Positions 25,449 through 35,031 of a DNA stretch of 35,908 nt are shown one piece after another; position 1 is the stretch's first letter; each line of letters begins with the position of its first letter. The stretch is taken from contig PWON01000023.1 of the NCBI GenBank assembly GCA_003557385.1, positions 1 to 35,908 of the forward strand. The letters are read 5' to 3'. The DNA comes from Bacteroidales bacterium (GTDB lineage: Bacteria > Bacteroidota > Bacteroidia > Bacteroidales > UBA7960). The position numbers and the translations under genes were made by a program. A model generated the notes under the pieces. That model did no database searches and had not been told where the DNA came from. It saw only the letters and a list, made by a program, of their open reading frames with translations.

Positions 25449-26717
25449 TTAATGCAGCTCCCTGGCAATGACTATGGAGGCGATGGTCCCGTCCGAAACA
25501 GCCGTGGTGATCTGCCGGATCTGTTTGCTAATTACGTCGCCCGCTGCAAATACGTCCGGCATGCTGGTACGCATCTCATGATCCACCTTCAGGTAACCCC
25601 ACTGATCTTTTTCCAACGGATCGTTGATAAGTTCCAGGTTGGGTTTCATGCCAACAAAAACAAACACACCGTCGGTCTGCAGTTCTTTCATCTCATTGGT
25701 TTCAAGGTTTTCCACCTTCACTGCCATCTTTTCTCCCCGGCGATAAAAACCCCGGGGTTCGTGAGAAAACAGGATGTTGATTTTCGGATCGGCCATGGCT
25801 TTTTCCTGGGCAGAGCGGTTTGCGGTCAAATATGGGAACTGCTGCACCATGGTGATTTTTGAAGCAAACTTTGAAATAAATTCCGATTCTTCCACGGCGG
25901 TATTGCCTCCTCCAATGATCACCACTTCCTTGTCGTGAAAATATTTGGCATCACAGGTGGCACAGTAAGAGATCCCTTTCCCATAATACTCCTTCTCCCC
26001 TTCCACATTCAGATAACGCGGCGAAGCACCCGTGGATATCAAAATTTTCTTTGCACGGATGGTCTCATGCCCGTCAATGAGCACTTCTTTCTTTTTCAGG
26101 TCTATGTTGCTGATCTCCACGGCAACCTTCATCCGGGCACCTGCCACTTTGGCCTGTTCTGCCATATTGTGGGCCAGCATGTAACCGGGCTGCGGGTCGA
26201 TGAATCCCGGGTAATTGCTCACCTGGTGGGTGGTCGACACCTGTCCGCCGGGCAAAAGAGGGTCTACCAGAAGCGTATCTACCTTGGCCTGTGCAAGGTA
26301 TATGGCAGCCGCCAGGCCACCCGGACCTGCACCCAACACCAGTACTTCTGTTTCTGTGTCAATGGGTCTGATGGATGCATGGATCTGTTCAACCCGGGCT
26401 TCCGGCAGCAGGGCATCCAGGTTACGCATGATGTCGGATCGGCGAATGCCACCCGTCAGCACATCGCCAACCTGTTTCCCGTTTTTAAAAAACAGAAGGG
26501 TGGGTGACGAGCGCACGCCAAGTTTTTCTGCCAGATCACGGTTGCCCTGGCGGAACATTTTTACAAAACGGATGTCCTGTCCGTATAATGCATCCAGGGC
26601 ATCAAATTTCGGAGCCAGCGCCTCGCAGGGCGGGCACTCGGTCGAATAAAAATCCAGTACAAGCAGTTCGTTGGATTCCACTTCTTTATCAAATACATCC
26701 TGATTGATCTCTATCAT
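25449..26717 (-). CDS. Thioredoxin-thioredoxin reductase fusion protein
   Basis: Start MIEINQDVF at 26717; N-terminal Trx domain with STECPPC; C-terminal flavoprotein with GAGPGGLAAAIYL, redox CATC, GGGNTAVEE, DVFAAGDV. The 201-nt extension in the track looks non-coding. Confidence 0.9.
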   Translation of the reverse strand: MIEINQDVFDKEVESNELLVLDFYSTECPPCEALAPKFDALDALYGQDIRFVKMFRQGNRDLAEKLGVRSSPTLLFFKNGKQVGDVLTGGIRRSDIMRNLDALLPEARVEQIHASIRPIDTETEVLVLGAGPGGLAAAIYLAQAKVDTLLVDPLLPGGQVSTTHQVSNYPGFIDPQPGYMLAHNMAEQAKVAGARMKVAVEISNIDLKKKEVLIDGHETIRAKKILISTGASPRYLNVEGEKEYYGKGISYCATCDAKYFHDKEVVIIGGGNTAVEESEFISKFASKITMVQQFPYLTANRSAQEKAMADPKINILFSHEPRGFYRRGEKMAVKVENLETNEMKELQTDGVFVFVGMKPNLELINDPLEKDQWGYLKVDHEMRTSMPDVFAAGDVISKQIRQITTAVSDGTIASIVIARELH

Positions 26718-26938
26718 GTGAAAAACAGATTTAATGGTTGTGTTCAGGTTTTTTTCTATAATGCTGGCTTTACAATCAAAAGCCTTGCCAGGGATAAAAC
26801 AATGCCAATATGGCAAATGTTTTTTTGAAAACCCGCCCTGCAAACAGCCCAACATATTAAATAAACGCCATGTGTGTGTTGCCGTTTTAAAAAAACTTGT
26901 TAAATTTACTTTAAGCAAGTCGTATCAAAACCTAAAAA

Positions 26939-28444
26939 ATGATTAAAAAAATACTGGTGGCCAACCGCGGTGAGATCGCTGTACGTATTATCCGGTCATG
27001 CCGCGAAATGGACATCCTTACCGTTGCGGTATACTCTGATGCCGACCGGAAAGCGCTGCATGTCTTGTATGCCGATGAAGCCATGCATATCGGTCCATCC
27101 CCTTCTGTCGAATCCTATCTGAATATTGAAAACATCATACGGGCAGCCCGGCTGAGCGGGGCCGATGCCATTCACCCCGGTTATGGCTTTTTGTCTGAGA
27201 ACCCGGATTTTTCGGCAAGGTGCCAGGAAGAAGGCATCGTGTTTATCGGCCCCCCACCCAGGGCCATTTCCATGATGGGAGATAAGATCACAGCCCGCAA
27301 AACCATGATGGATGCCGGGGTTCCGGTGGTACCTGGTGCAGGAGGCAAGATCACCTCAGAAGATGAAGCCATCAGCATTATCGGGGAAATTGGCCTGCCT
27401 GTGATGATCAAGGCATCGGCCGGTGGCGGTGGCAAGGGCATGCGCCTGGTAACACGTAATAAAGAGATTACCGCCGCCCTGCGCGCAGCCCGGTCAGAGG
27501 CCAAAAGTGCCTTTGGAGACGATGCGGTGTTCATTGAAAAATATATTGAATCCCCGCACCATATCGAATACCAGATCCTTGCCGACAACCATGGGCAAGT
27601 GATCCACCTGTTTGAGCGGGAGTGTTCGGTACAGCGCCGCCACCAGAAGATTATCGAAGAAACGCCCTCCCCCATCCTGACACCGCAGCGCCGCAGGCAA
27701 ATGGGCGAAGCGGCGGTTGCCGCAGCCCGGGCAGTGGATTACCGGGGTGCCGGTACCATTGAATTTATCGTGGACAAAGACCTGAACTATTATTTCCTGG
27801 AGATGAACACCCGGCTGCAGGTTGAACATCCGATCACCGAGCGGGTGGTGGGTGTTGACCTGGTCAAGGAACAGATCCATATTGCCAACGGAAAGCCACT
27901 GAATTTCGCACAGGAAGACCTCAAGCAACAGGGTCATGCGATTGAATGCCGTGTGTATGCAGAAGATCCTGACAACAATTTCATGCCGGCCCCCGGCACA
28001 GTAACCCATATCGACATCCCCTACGGCGTAGGTGTGCGCGTTGACGGTTCCATTTATGAGGGCTTTGATGTCCCGCTCTTTTATGACCCGCTCATTGCCA
28101 AGCTCATTGTTTGGGGAAAAGACAGGAACGAAGCCCTGGAACGCAGCCGCAGGGCACTGAAAGAGTTTAAGATCACCGGTGTAAAAAACAACCTTCGGTT
28201 TCTTGAGAGGATTTTGCATGCCAAAGGATTTATTGGGGGCGATTACACCACACATTTCATTGAAGAACACAAGGATTTTTTAATGCGGGAGGAGCCTTGC
28301 GAAGATCATTGCGAAGACATTGTGATGATCACGGCTTTCATGGAATACCTCAGGAAAATCCGCAAGGCAAGCCCCAGGGAGATGAGCACGCTGAAAAACA
28401 ACTGGAAAGATTACAACAGGGTTCGCAATGTATTGAAATTATAA
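26939..28444 (+). CDS. accC: Biotin carboxylase subunit of acetyl/propionyl-CoA carboxylase
   Basis: 501 aa; ILVANRGEIAVRIIRSCREM, IHPGYGFLSEN, KASAGGGGKGMRLV, FLEMNTRLQVEHPITE. Confidence 0.95.
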   Translation: MIKKILVANRGEIAVRIIRSCREMDILTVAVYSDADRKALHVLYADEAMHIGPSPSVESYLNIENIIRAARLSGADAIHPGYGFLSENPDFSARCQEEGIVFIGPPPRAISMMGDKITARKTMMDAGVPVVPGAGGKITSEDEAISIIGEIGLPVMIKASAGGGGKGMRLVTRNKEITAALRAARSEAKSAFGDDAVFIEKYIESPHHIEYQILADNHGQVIHLFERECSVQRRHQKIIEETPSPILTPQRRRQMGEAAVAAARAVDYRGAGTIEFIVDKDLNYYFLEMNTRLQVEHPITERVVGVDLVKEQIHIANGKPLNFAQEDLKQQGHAIECRVYAEDPDNNFMPAPGTVTHIDIPYGVGVRVDGSIYEGFDVPLFYDPLIAKLIVWGKDRNEALERSRRALKEFKITGVKNNLRFLERILHAKGFIGGDYTTHFIEEHKDFLMREEPCEDHCEDIVMITAFMEYLRKIRKASPREMSTLKNNWKDYNRVRNVLKL

Positions 28445-28454
28445 CCAAAACAAT

Positions 28455-28988
28455 ATGTCATACGAAATCAAGCTTCAAAACCGCATTGCGCGGGTGGAAC
28501 TCCTGAGCCGGCAGGGCGACCAGTTGCTGGTTGCCGTGGACGGCAAAGAGTATTCGCTCGATTTTGTGCGGATTGGCAAGGGGAGATACTCCATCCTTCA
28601 CAAAAACAAGTCTTACAATGTTGAGTTGATCCCTGTAAACGGCATCAAGAAATACCATGTAAACACCTTTAAAAACACCTATGAGGTGGAGATCATCGAT
28701 GCCGAATCAGCATATCTGGCCAGCCGGCACCAGGGGCAGGAAGATGACGACGAAGCCGTGATCAGTTCGCCGATTCCGGGAAAGGTGATGAAGGTATATG
28801 TTCGGGAAGGCGATGCCGTGGAAGCCGGGCAAACCCTGGTGGTGATCGCCGCCATGAAAATGGAAAGTGAGTTTAAGGCACCAAAAGATGGCATCGTGCG
28901 CTCTGTGAGTGCCTCTGAGGGCCAGAGTGTGGATGCCCGGCAAGAATTGGTCACGATAGAATTCTCCACCGAAAACACAAAATCATAA
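28455..28988 (+). CDS. Biotin carboxyl carrier protein subunit
   Basis: 177 aa; C-terminal biotinyl domain with AAMKMESEF. Confidence 0.93.
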   Translation: MSYEIKLQNRIARVELLSRQGDQLLVAVDGKEYSLDFVRIGKGRYSILHKNKSYNVELIPVNGIKKYHVNTFKNTYEVEIIDAESAYLASRHQGQEDDDEAVISSPIPGKVMKVYVREGDAVEAGQTLVVIAAMKMESEFKAPKDGIVRSVSASEGQSVDARQELVTIEFSTENTKS

Positions 28989-29015
28989 ACCATTCCCAAT
29001 AGTATTGATCCTGTT

Positions 29016-30557
29016 ATGGAACACACAAAAGAAGACAAATACAACGAGCTGGACAGGCGCCACCACGAAGCAGAACTGGGTGGCGGACCGGAGCGTATAG
29101 CGAAAATCCATGCCAGCGGCAGAAAAACGGCCCGTGAACGCATCAACGACCTCCTTGACCCGGAAACATTTGTGGAACTCGACAAACTGGTGGTGCACCG
29201 ATGTCACGATTTTGGCATGGAAAAACAAAAGATCCCCGGCGATGGCATCGTAACCGGCTATGGAAAAATTGACGGGCGGCTGGTTTATGTGTTCGCCCAG
29301 GATTTCAGTGTTTTTGGCGGGTCCCTGAGCCGTGCCAACGCCGATAAAATATTAAAAGTACAGGAGTTGTCCATGAGAATGGGCGCCCCCCTGATCGGAC
29401 TCAATGACAGTGGCGGGGCCCGCATCCAGGAAGGGGTGGAAAGCCTTGCCGGATATGCCGATATTTTTATGCAAAATGTCCGCGCCAGCGGGGTGGTCCC
29501 GCAAATTTCAGCCATCCTTGGACCCTGTGCGGGGGGAGCCGTATACTCTCCTGCCCTGACCGATTTCATATTCATGACCAAAGAGACCAGCTACATGTTT
29601 GTTACCGGTCCGGATGTGATCAAAACCGTTACACACGAAGAGGTGACAAAAAATGAGCTGGGCGGGGCGACCACCCACAACAGCAAAAGCGGGGTCGCCC
29701 ATTTCCGTGCCGAAGACGACCGGCAGGCCATGATGATGATCCGTGAGCTGCTCGGATTTTTGCCCTCCAACAACATGGAAGACCCCCCGGTCAAACCCTG
29801 CACCGACTCTGCCCACCGCACCGATGACAAACTGCAGCACCTTGTACCCGATAATCCAAACAAAGCATACGACATCAAAGAGATCATCCACAGTGTTGTT
29901 GACGACCACAACTTTTTTGAGGTACAGCCGCAATATGCCAAAAACATTGTAATCGGTTTTGGCAGGCTCAACGGCAAATCCGTGGGGTTTGTGGCCAACC
30001 AGCCCGCCGCCCTGGCAGGTGTTCTCGACATTGATGCTTCCATCAAGGCGGCCCGTTTTGTGCGCTTTTGCGATGCCTTCAACATCCCGGTCATTACCTT
30101 CACCGACGTACCCGGCTTTTTGCCTGGCACCGACCAGGAGTTTGGAGGCATCATCAAACACGGAGCCAAACTGATCTATGCATATGCCGAGGCCACCGTA
30201 CCAAAGATCAATGTCATCACCAGGAAAGCCTATGGCGGGGCCTATTGCGTCATGTCGAGCAAACAATTGGGCGGGGACGTCAACTACGCTTATCCTACGG
30301 CAGAAATCGCCGTAATGGGTCCCGATGGAGCGGTAAACATCCTGTACCGCAACAAAAAGAATGAACAGGAAAAAATCAAAGCCGTTGAAGATTACCGGGA
30401 AAAGTTCTGCACCCCATACAAGGCCGCCGGCCTGGGTTATATCGATGAGGTGATCCAACCGCGCCAAACCCGTCTGAAGCTCATTCAGGCCCTTGAGATG
30501 ACAGAGAACAAGCGGGAGAGCTCCCCCCCGAAAAAGCATGGGAATTTGCCGCTTTAA
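29016..30557 (+). CDS. Acyl-CoA (propionyl-CoA) carboxylase carboxyltransferase subunit
   Basis: 513 aa; [82 protein letters not shown]-terminal KKHGNLPL. Confidence 0.93.
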   Translation: MEHTKEDKYNELDRRHHEAELGGGPERIAKIHASGRKTARERINDLLDPETFVELDKLVVHRCHDFGMEKQKIPGDGIVTGYGKIDGRLVYVFAQDFSVFGGSLSRANADKILKVQELSMRMGAPLIGLNDSGGARIQEGVESLAGYADIFMQNVRASGVVPQISAILGPCAGGAVYSPALTDFIFMTKETSYMFVTGPDVIKTVTHEEVTKNELGGATTHNSKSGVAHFRAEDDRQAMMMIRELLGFLPSNNMEDPPVKPCTDSAHRTDDKLQHLVPDNPNKAYDIKEIIHSVVDDHNFFEVQPQYAKNIVIGFGRLNGKSVGFVANQPAALAGVLDIDASIKAARFVRFCDAFNIPVITFTDVPGFLPGTDQEFGGIIKHGAKLIYAYAEATVPKINVITRKAYGGAYCVMSSKQLGGDVNYAYPTAEIAVMGPDGAVNILYRNKKNEQEKIKAVEDYREKFCTPYKAAGLGYIDEVIQPRQTRLKLIQALEMTENKRESSPPKKHGNLPL

Positions 30558-30719
30558 CAGATTGTTTTCCGGTGTTTCACCTGTTAATAAGATTCGTAAG
30601 GGGGCCCTTTCTGAGACTCTGATTCACCTGTTCTTTACCAGGAATTGAACTTGTTGGTTGATTTCTTGTTCCTTTTTTATGATTGAACCAATTGATGTAC
30701 AACAATCCATGACCCAAGC

Positions 30720-31661
30720 ATGAAGTACGTACTGCCTGATTTGATCAAAACCATTCTCTATTTTGACATCTTCGCATACCCCCTTAGCCGGGATGAGTTG
30801 TTTGCTTATACCGGCATTGATGTTGAGAATGCTGAAAAAGCCGGGGAACAATTGGATTACTTGGTTACAAAAGGGGTTTTGAGTTATTCAGGAGGTTTTT
30901 ATTATATGGGCAATCGTGGTACACCGGTTGAACGGCGCATCCAGGGAAATCAACGGGCCCAACAAAGGATGAAGGCCGCGCGTTTTTATTCCGTTATCAT
31001 TTCCAGCTTCCCCTTTGTGGAGTCGGTCATGCTTTCAGGATCTATTGCCAAAGGATACATGGGTAAGAACGACGATATCGATTATTTTATCGTGACAAAG
31101 CCCGGGAGACTATGGCTGGTGAGGAGTATGCTGGTGCTCTTCAAAAAAATATTTTTACGAAACTCTTACCGCAATTTCTGCCTCAATTATTTTGTTGATT
31201 CGGAACATCTGCAGATCAAGGAAAGAAACCGCTTCACGGCTACAGAGATCGCTTTTCTCGTTCCTGTGTTTAACCGTGAAATTCACACCCGAATGCTCGC
31301 AGCCAATTCCTGGATCCGTGAATACTATCCAAATAATGTGTTCGATAAGGGATTGGGGCATGAGAAGAAATACTTTCTTACCCGGCTCTTTGAGGTGTTA
31401 TTCGACAACAGCCTGGGAGATATGCTGGACAGCTACCTGTTCAGGTTATCCACAAAGATCATCGGGAAAAAATTCGGGTATATGGGGCGGGAAGATTTCT
31501 TCCGTTGCTTCAGCATCAGGCGACACGAGTTGCGCTATCTTCCCAACCGTCAACAGCAACGGATCATGAAAAGACTTTGCTGGAAGATGAAACTGTTCGA
31601 GCAAAAGACCGGGGTTGCCCTGTTTTCCGATATGCAAAGGCCAAAACCGAAAACAGGGTAA
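30720..31661 (+). CDS. Nucleotidyltransferase-fold protein with N-terminal winged-helix-like region
   Basis: 313 aa; LSGSIAKGYMGKNDDIDYFIV matches the GSxAxG...DxD pattern of Pol-beta-type NTases; residues 1-65 look wHTH-like. Confidence 0.7.
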   Translation: MKYVLPDLIKTILYFDIFAYPLSRDELFAYTGIDVENAEKAGEQLDYLVTKGVLSYSGGFYYMGNRGTPVERRIQGNQRAQQRMKAARFYSVIISSFPFVESVMLSGSIAKGYMGKNDDIDYFIVTKPGRLWLVRSMLVLFKKIFLRNSYRNFCLNYFVDSEHLQIKERNRFTATEIAFLVPVFNREIHTRMLAANSWIREYYPNNVFDKGLGHEKKYFLTRLFEVLFDNSLGDMLDSYLFRLSTKIIGKKFGYMGREDFFRCFSIRRHELRYLPNRQQQRIMKRLCWKMKLFEQKTGVALFSDMQRPKPKTG

Positions 31662-31732
31662 TCACTTGCTCCGGTATATTAATCTGCGTTCCCACAGTTT
31701 ATATATGTTACACAACATCAAAAGCCCGCGTG

Positions 31733-32542
31733 ATGAGTACTTTTTATCAACAGGTAGAATCATATTATGACGGGGATGCCGGTGACTTTGATTCACGCTA
31801 CTGGAAAAACCCTGTGCTGCAAAGGATCAGACAGGACTTCAGAGAGGAAGTGAAGCGTTTTTCGTTCAGTGAGATGCTAGAAATAGGCTATGGAACCGGA
31901 TTAGATCTGGTGCATTTTGCCCGGACACATCCTGACGCCCGTGTGGCTGGTATAGATATTTCGGGGGAGATGCAGGCGGCAGCAAACAAAAAGATCAGAA
32001 AATGGGGCTTGCAGAATGTGCATGCAGACAAGGGTAGCGTAGAAGACCTGCAAACACTCTATCCGGAAAGACAGTTTGACATAGTGTATGTTTTTTTTGG
32101 CGCTCTGAACACGGTAGAAGACCTGGATGTTGCAGCAGATCATATTTTTGGATGTACAGCTCCGGGAGGGATCTTGGTGCTGTCTTTTGTGAACAGGAAT
32201 TATGTTGCCGGGATGTTTTTTGAATTGTTGAAGTTGCGTTTTCGTGCAGCCTTTTCACGGCAAAAAAAGGAGTGGGGAGGCTACTCACCTTCACTGTATT
32301 TACCCAGCAAATGCTACAATCCCGGCCGCATCCAAAAAGCCTTCTCAGGGTTTCATCCTATCAGGCGCAAAGGATACTGTATCATTCACCCGGCATGGTA
32401 TTATCACGGACTCAACAGGCTATTGAGAAAGTTCAGTCCGTGGCTTTGGAAAGCCGATCATCTGCTGAATAAAACATGTTTATGGTCATGGGGTGAATAC
32501 ACTTTGTTTGTTTTTCAGAAGCCGGAGCACATCAGACAATAG
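31733..32542 (+). CDS. Class-I SAM-dependent methyltransferase
   Basis: Start MSTFYQQVESYYDGDAGDFDSRYW; LEIGYGTGLDLVHFA motif I, AGIDISGEM; C-terminal SWGEYTLFVFQKPE. Track start at 31505 overlaps the upstream CDS. Confidence 0.85.
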   Translation: MSTFYQQVESYYDGDAGDFDSRYWKNPVLQRIRQDFREEVKRFSFSEMLEIGYGTGLDLVHFARTHPDARVAGIDISGEMQAAANKKIRKWGLQNVHADKGSVEDLQTLYPERQFDIVYVFFGALNTVEDLDVAADHIFGCTAPGGILVLSFVNRNYVAGMFFELLKLRFRAAFSRQKKEWGGYSPSLYLPSKCYNPGRIQKAFSGFHPIRRKGYCIIHPAWYYHGLNRLLRKFSPWLWKADHLLNKTCLWSWGEYTLFVFQKPEHIRQ

Positions 32543-33442
32543 TGCCCGGTGATTCACAAAACGCACTCCAGCGGCCTTCTGAATCTCAGGATAATTTGTC
32601 CCCATTGGAATGGAGATGGTCAATGCCTGCGCCACCGTTTTACCAAATCGCTTTCTGAGTTTTATTTCGCTAATGAATTCTATTTCCTTGCCGGTAATAT
32701 CTGCAAGTATTTCGCAGAAACGTTTTTGGGTGACAGGTTCGCCGGCAAATACATTCAGGTTTTGTCCCCGCTTCCCTATTCTGCTTAGCGCATCGATCAT
32801 GGCAACGCCATCATCAAGGTGGATGAGTGACATCAGTTGGTTTCCGTTTCCATAGCAGGGTACTTTTCCGGTTTCCAGGATATGATGCCAGAAAAACCGC
32901 TCAAACCATGAATCCGGTCCGGTGATCCATCCCGGCCTTGCAAAGCGGATGTCCAGTGTATTTTCCTGTTGCGCAACCAGCCAGGGTGTTTCATTTCGCT
33001 GATAATACCAGGCGAATGAGGCGGGTACGACAGGAGAATCTTCAAAGGCCGGGGCATGGTCAGCGCGAGACCCGTAAAGCAATGATCCGGAAACATACAC
33101 AACGACCGGGGGTTTTTTCAAATTTTTTATGATGCTGACCAGTCGACGGTTGGCATGCTCTCCCTTTTGAGAAGCCCATACACGTGTCAAGGGGCGACTC
33201 CCGGCATAACGCGCCAGGTGAAACAGCACGTCAGGCGGATATCGCTCGAACCATGTCGGATCGAACGATCCAATACTTCCGGTGACCGTATTGAAACGCT
33301 CCAGAAACCGGTATGGCGTTGTCCGGTGTATCAACATGCTGATCGCGTTATAAGGGTCTTTTGACAAGTGTTCAACCAGGGCCCGGCCAATGAAACCGGT
33401 CCCCCCAAACACCCAGATATTCTTTTTTTGTTGGTCTGTCAT
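32486..33442 (-). CDS. NAD-dependent epimerase/dehydratase (SDR)
   Basis: Start MTDQQKKNIWVFGGTGFIGRALVEHL; Rossmann GGTGFIG; VVYVSGSLLYGS; IRFARPGWITGPD. Confidence 0.87.
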   Translation of the reverse strand: MTDQQKKNIWVFGGTGFIGRALVEHLSKDPYNAISMLIHRTTPYRFLERFNTVTGSIGSFDPTWFERYPPDVLFHLARYAGSRPLTRVWASQKGEHANRRLVSIIKNLKKPPVVVYVSGSLLYGSRADHAPAFEDSPVVPASFAWYYQRNETPWLVAQQENTLDIRFARPGWITGPDSWFERFFWHHILETGKVPCYGNGNQLMSLIHLDDGVAMIDALSRIGKRGQNLNVFAGEPVTQKRFCEILADITGKEIEFISEIKLRKRFGKTVAQALTISIPMGTNYPEIQKAAGVRFVNHRALLSDVLRLLKNKQSVFTP

Positions 33443-33537
33443 TCTTATTGATTTGTTTTTCTTGTTGATGATTATCTGGTACATCGAATATCTGCCTGCA
33501 AAGGTGGATCATACATCAGAGTTATTTCCGCTCGAAT

Positions 33538-35031
33538 TCACCCTGGTTTTATAAAGTCTGCCTCTGAAAGAGATTTCTTTTCCGGAAAGCTGGAGGCATG
33601 GTAATTTGCAACGAGCCATGCCGCAGTTCCCCAAAAAAGAAATGCAAACTTGTCGGTGGTGAGGAAATTATTTACCAAGGCATGGAAAAAATAGGTTGTC
33701 AAGGCTATAAAAGCTACCATCATATATTGCCGGTTGGGATGTGAACGCCAGCGATTCACATACAGCCAGGTCCATCTTCCCATGAGCAACAGCCAGGAAA
33801 GCAGGCCGAAAACACCCATTTCACTGAGAGACAGAAGGTATTCGGAGTGGGCTGTCCCCCCCGAACCTTCAGGGACATTCCATGGATTGGTGACTGAAAG
33901 CCGGTTCATCAAGGCGGGATCCTGATAAGTGATGTATTGAAACTGATAGGTGCCAGGCCCAAAACCGGTCAATGGTTTCTCTTTGAACATCCGCAAGGCA
34001 GCTGTCCAACGGTTCAGCCGCTCCAGGTTTGACACATCGGTGCTGATGTTTCCCACCGACCTTGTACGGTCAACAATACCTGCTTCCCGGTCGTATGACA
34101 ATGCATCAGTTTGCTGAATGCGTTCTGTAAGGTATCCACGAACCGTCCAACCGGCGATCAGCAATACAATCGAAAAAAGCAAAACATGACGGGCTTGGGG
34201 CTTGAAGAAGAACAATAACCACACGCCCCCTGCCACAAAAAGGCTTAGCAATGCAGCCCTGCTGCCACTTAACAACACACCAGCAAAAAAAAACCCCGCC
34301 AGGGTCCATGACAGGAGTTTCCACCTGGCAGATTTTTCCAAAGCTGATCCTGTAGCCCAAAAAGCAGCCAAAACAGCAGCCGATGCTCCAAAAAGCGTAT
34401 GATCTTTATAAAAAGGTTGAAAAATTCCCCGAACTACCAAAGGATTCCATTCCCACTGCCAAAACTGATAAAACGACCAGGCCGTCACCAGGAGAAAGCC
34501 CAGTCCGTAAAGAAAAAGCATCCGGGGAAAAAGGCGGGGACTTTCCTTCGACAAGAGTATCAGCAAAAAATAGAAAACAGATAAATAGATAATGTTGACA
34601 AAGGCAAACTTCACAGAAACCAGTCTCATAGGGGAGAAAACGGTGGTGATGGCAAAAATTAATATTAACGGCACGGCCCAGAGAAACTCTTTTATCGGGT
34701 GTCTGATCCAAACGGCTCGATTGCGCATCAGATGCAAAACAAGAACCATTGCAGCCAGTGCAATAAATGGTTCTGTGGGGACGCGAAGCATCGATTCGGC
34801 GATAAATGGGAGTTCCACAGAGAAGGGTAACATAAACGCCAGCGCTTTCATCATGATAGTTTCCCAACGGAAGCGGACGATCAGGTAAGCAGCAAAAAAA
34901 GCCGTAAGCGGGATAAAAATCCATACCAGAAACGGCCATAGAATACTTGCCGAAAATCCCACCATCACCAGAAGCAAAACGGGGATTATTGTCCGGATAG
35001 CAAGCCTGCCTGTGTCATGATTCACGTACAT
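33538..35031 (-). CDS. O-antigen ligase/polymerase family membrane protein (Wzy_C)
   Basis: 497 aa; many TM segments; LTGFGPGTYQ and HSEYLLSLSEMGVFGLLSWLLL Wzy_C motifs. Confidence 0.88.
   Translation of the reverse strand: MYVNHDTGRLAIRTIIPVLLLVMVGFSASILWPFLVWIFIPLTAFFAAYLIVRFRWETIMMKALAFMLPFSVELPFIAESMLRVPTEPFIALAAMVLVLHLMRNRAVWIRHPIKEFLWAVPLILIFAITTVFSPMRLVSVKFAFVNIIYLSVFYFLLILLSKESPRLFPRMLFLYGLGFLLVTAWSFYQFWQWEWNPLVVRGIFQPFYKDHTLFGASAAVLAAFWATGSALEKSARWKLLSWTLAGFFFAGVLLSGSRAALLSLFVAGGVWLLFFFKPQARHVLLFSIVLLIAGWTVRGYLTERIQQTDALSYDREAGIVDRTRSVGNISTDVSNLERLNRWTAALRMFKEKPLTGFGPGTYQFQYITYQDPALMNRLSVTNPWNVPEGSGGTAHSEYLLSLSEMGVFGLLSWLLLMGRWTWLYVNRWRSHPNRQYMMVAFIALTTYFFHALVNNFLTTDKFAFLFWGTAAWLVANYHASSFPEKKSLSEADFIKPG

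Noticed and set aside
26718-26918. N-terminal extension (MLKVNLTSFFKTATHTW...) of the Trx-TrxR ORF
   Set aside because: AT-rich, no Trx homology before MIEINQDVF, and it covers the probable divergent promoter region.
27494-28270. 258-aa minus-strand ORF opposite accC
   Set aside because: Shadow ORF within the conserved biotin carboxylase CDS.
29508-30539. 343-aa minus-strand ORF opposite the carboxyltransferase gene
   Set aside because: Antisense shadow ORF of a conserved CDS; no recognisable motifs.
30720-31661. Possible MNT/HEPN-type toxin-antitoxin antitoxin
   Set aside because: The protein is 313 aa with a wHTH-like N-terminus, and no HEPN-like partner ORF is adjacent; the neighbours are glycan-type genes.
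31505-31732. N-terminal extension of the methyltransferase ORF
   Set aside because: Overlaps the upstream NTase CDS in another frame; the conserved methyltransferase begins at MSTFYQQVESYYDG.
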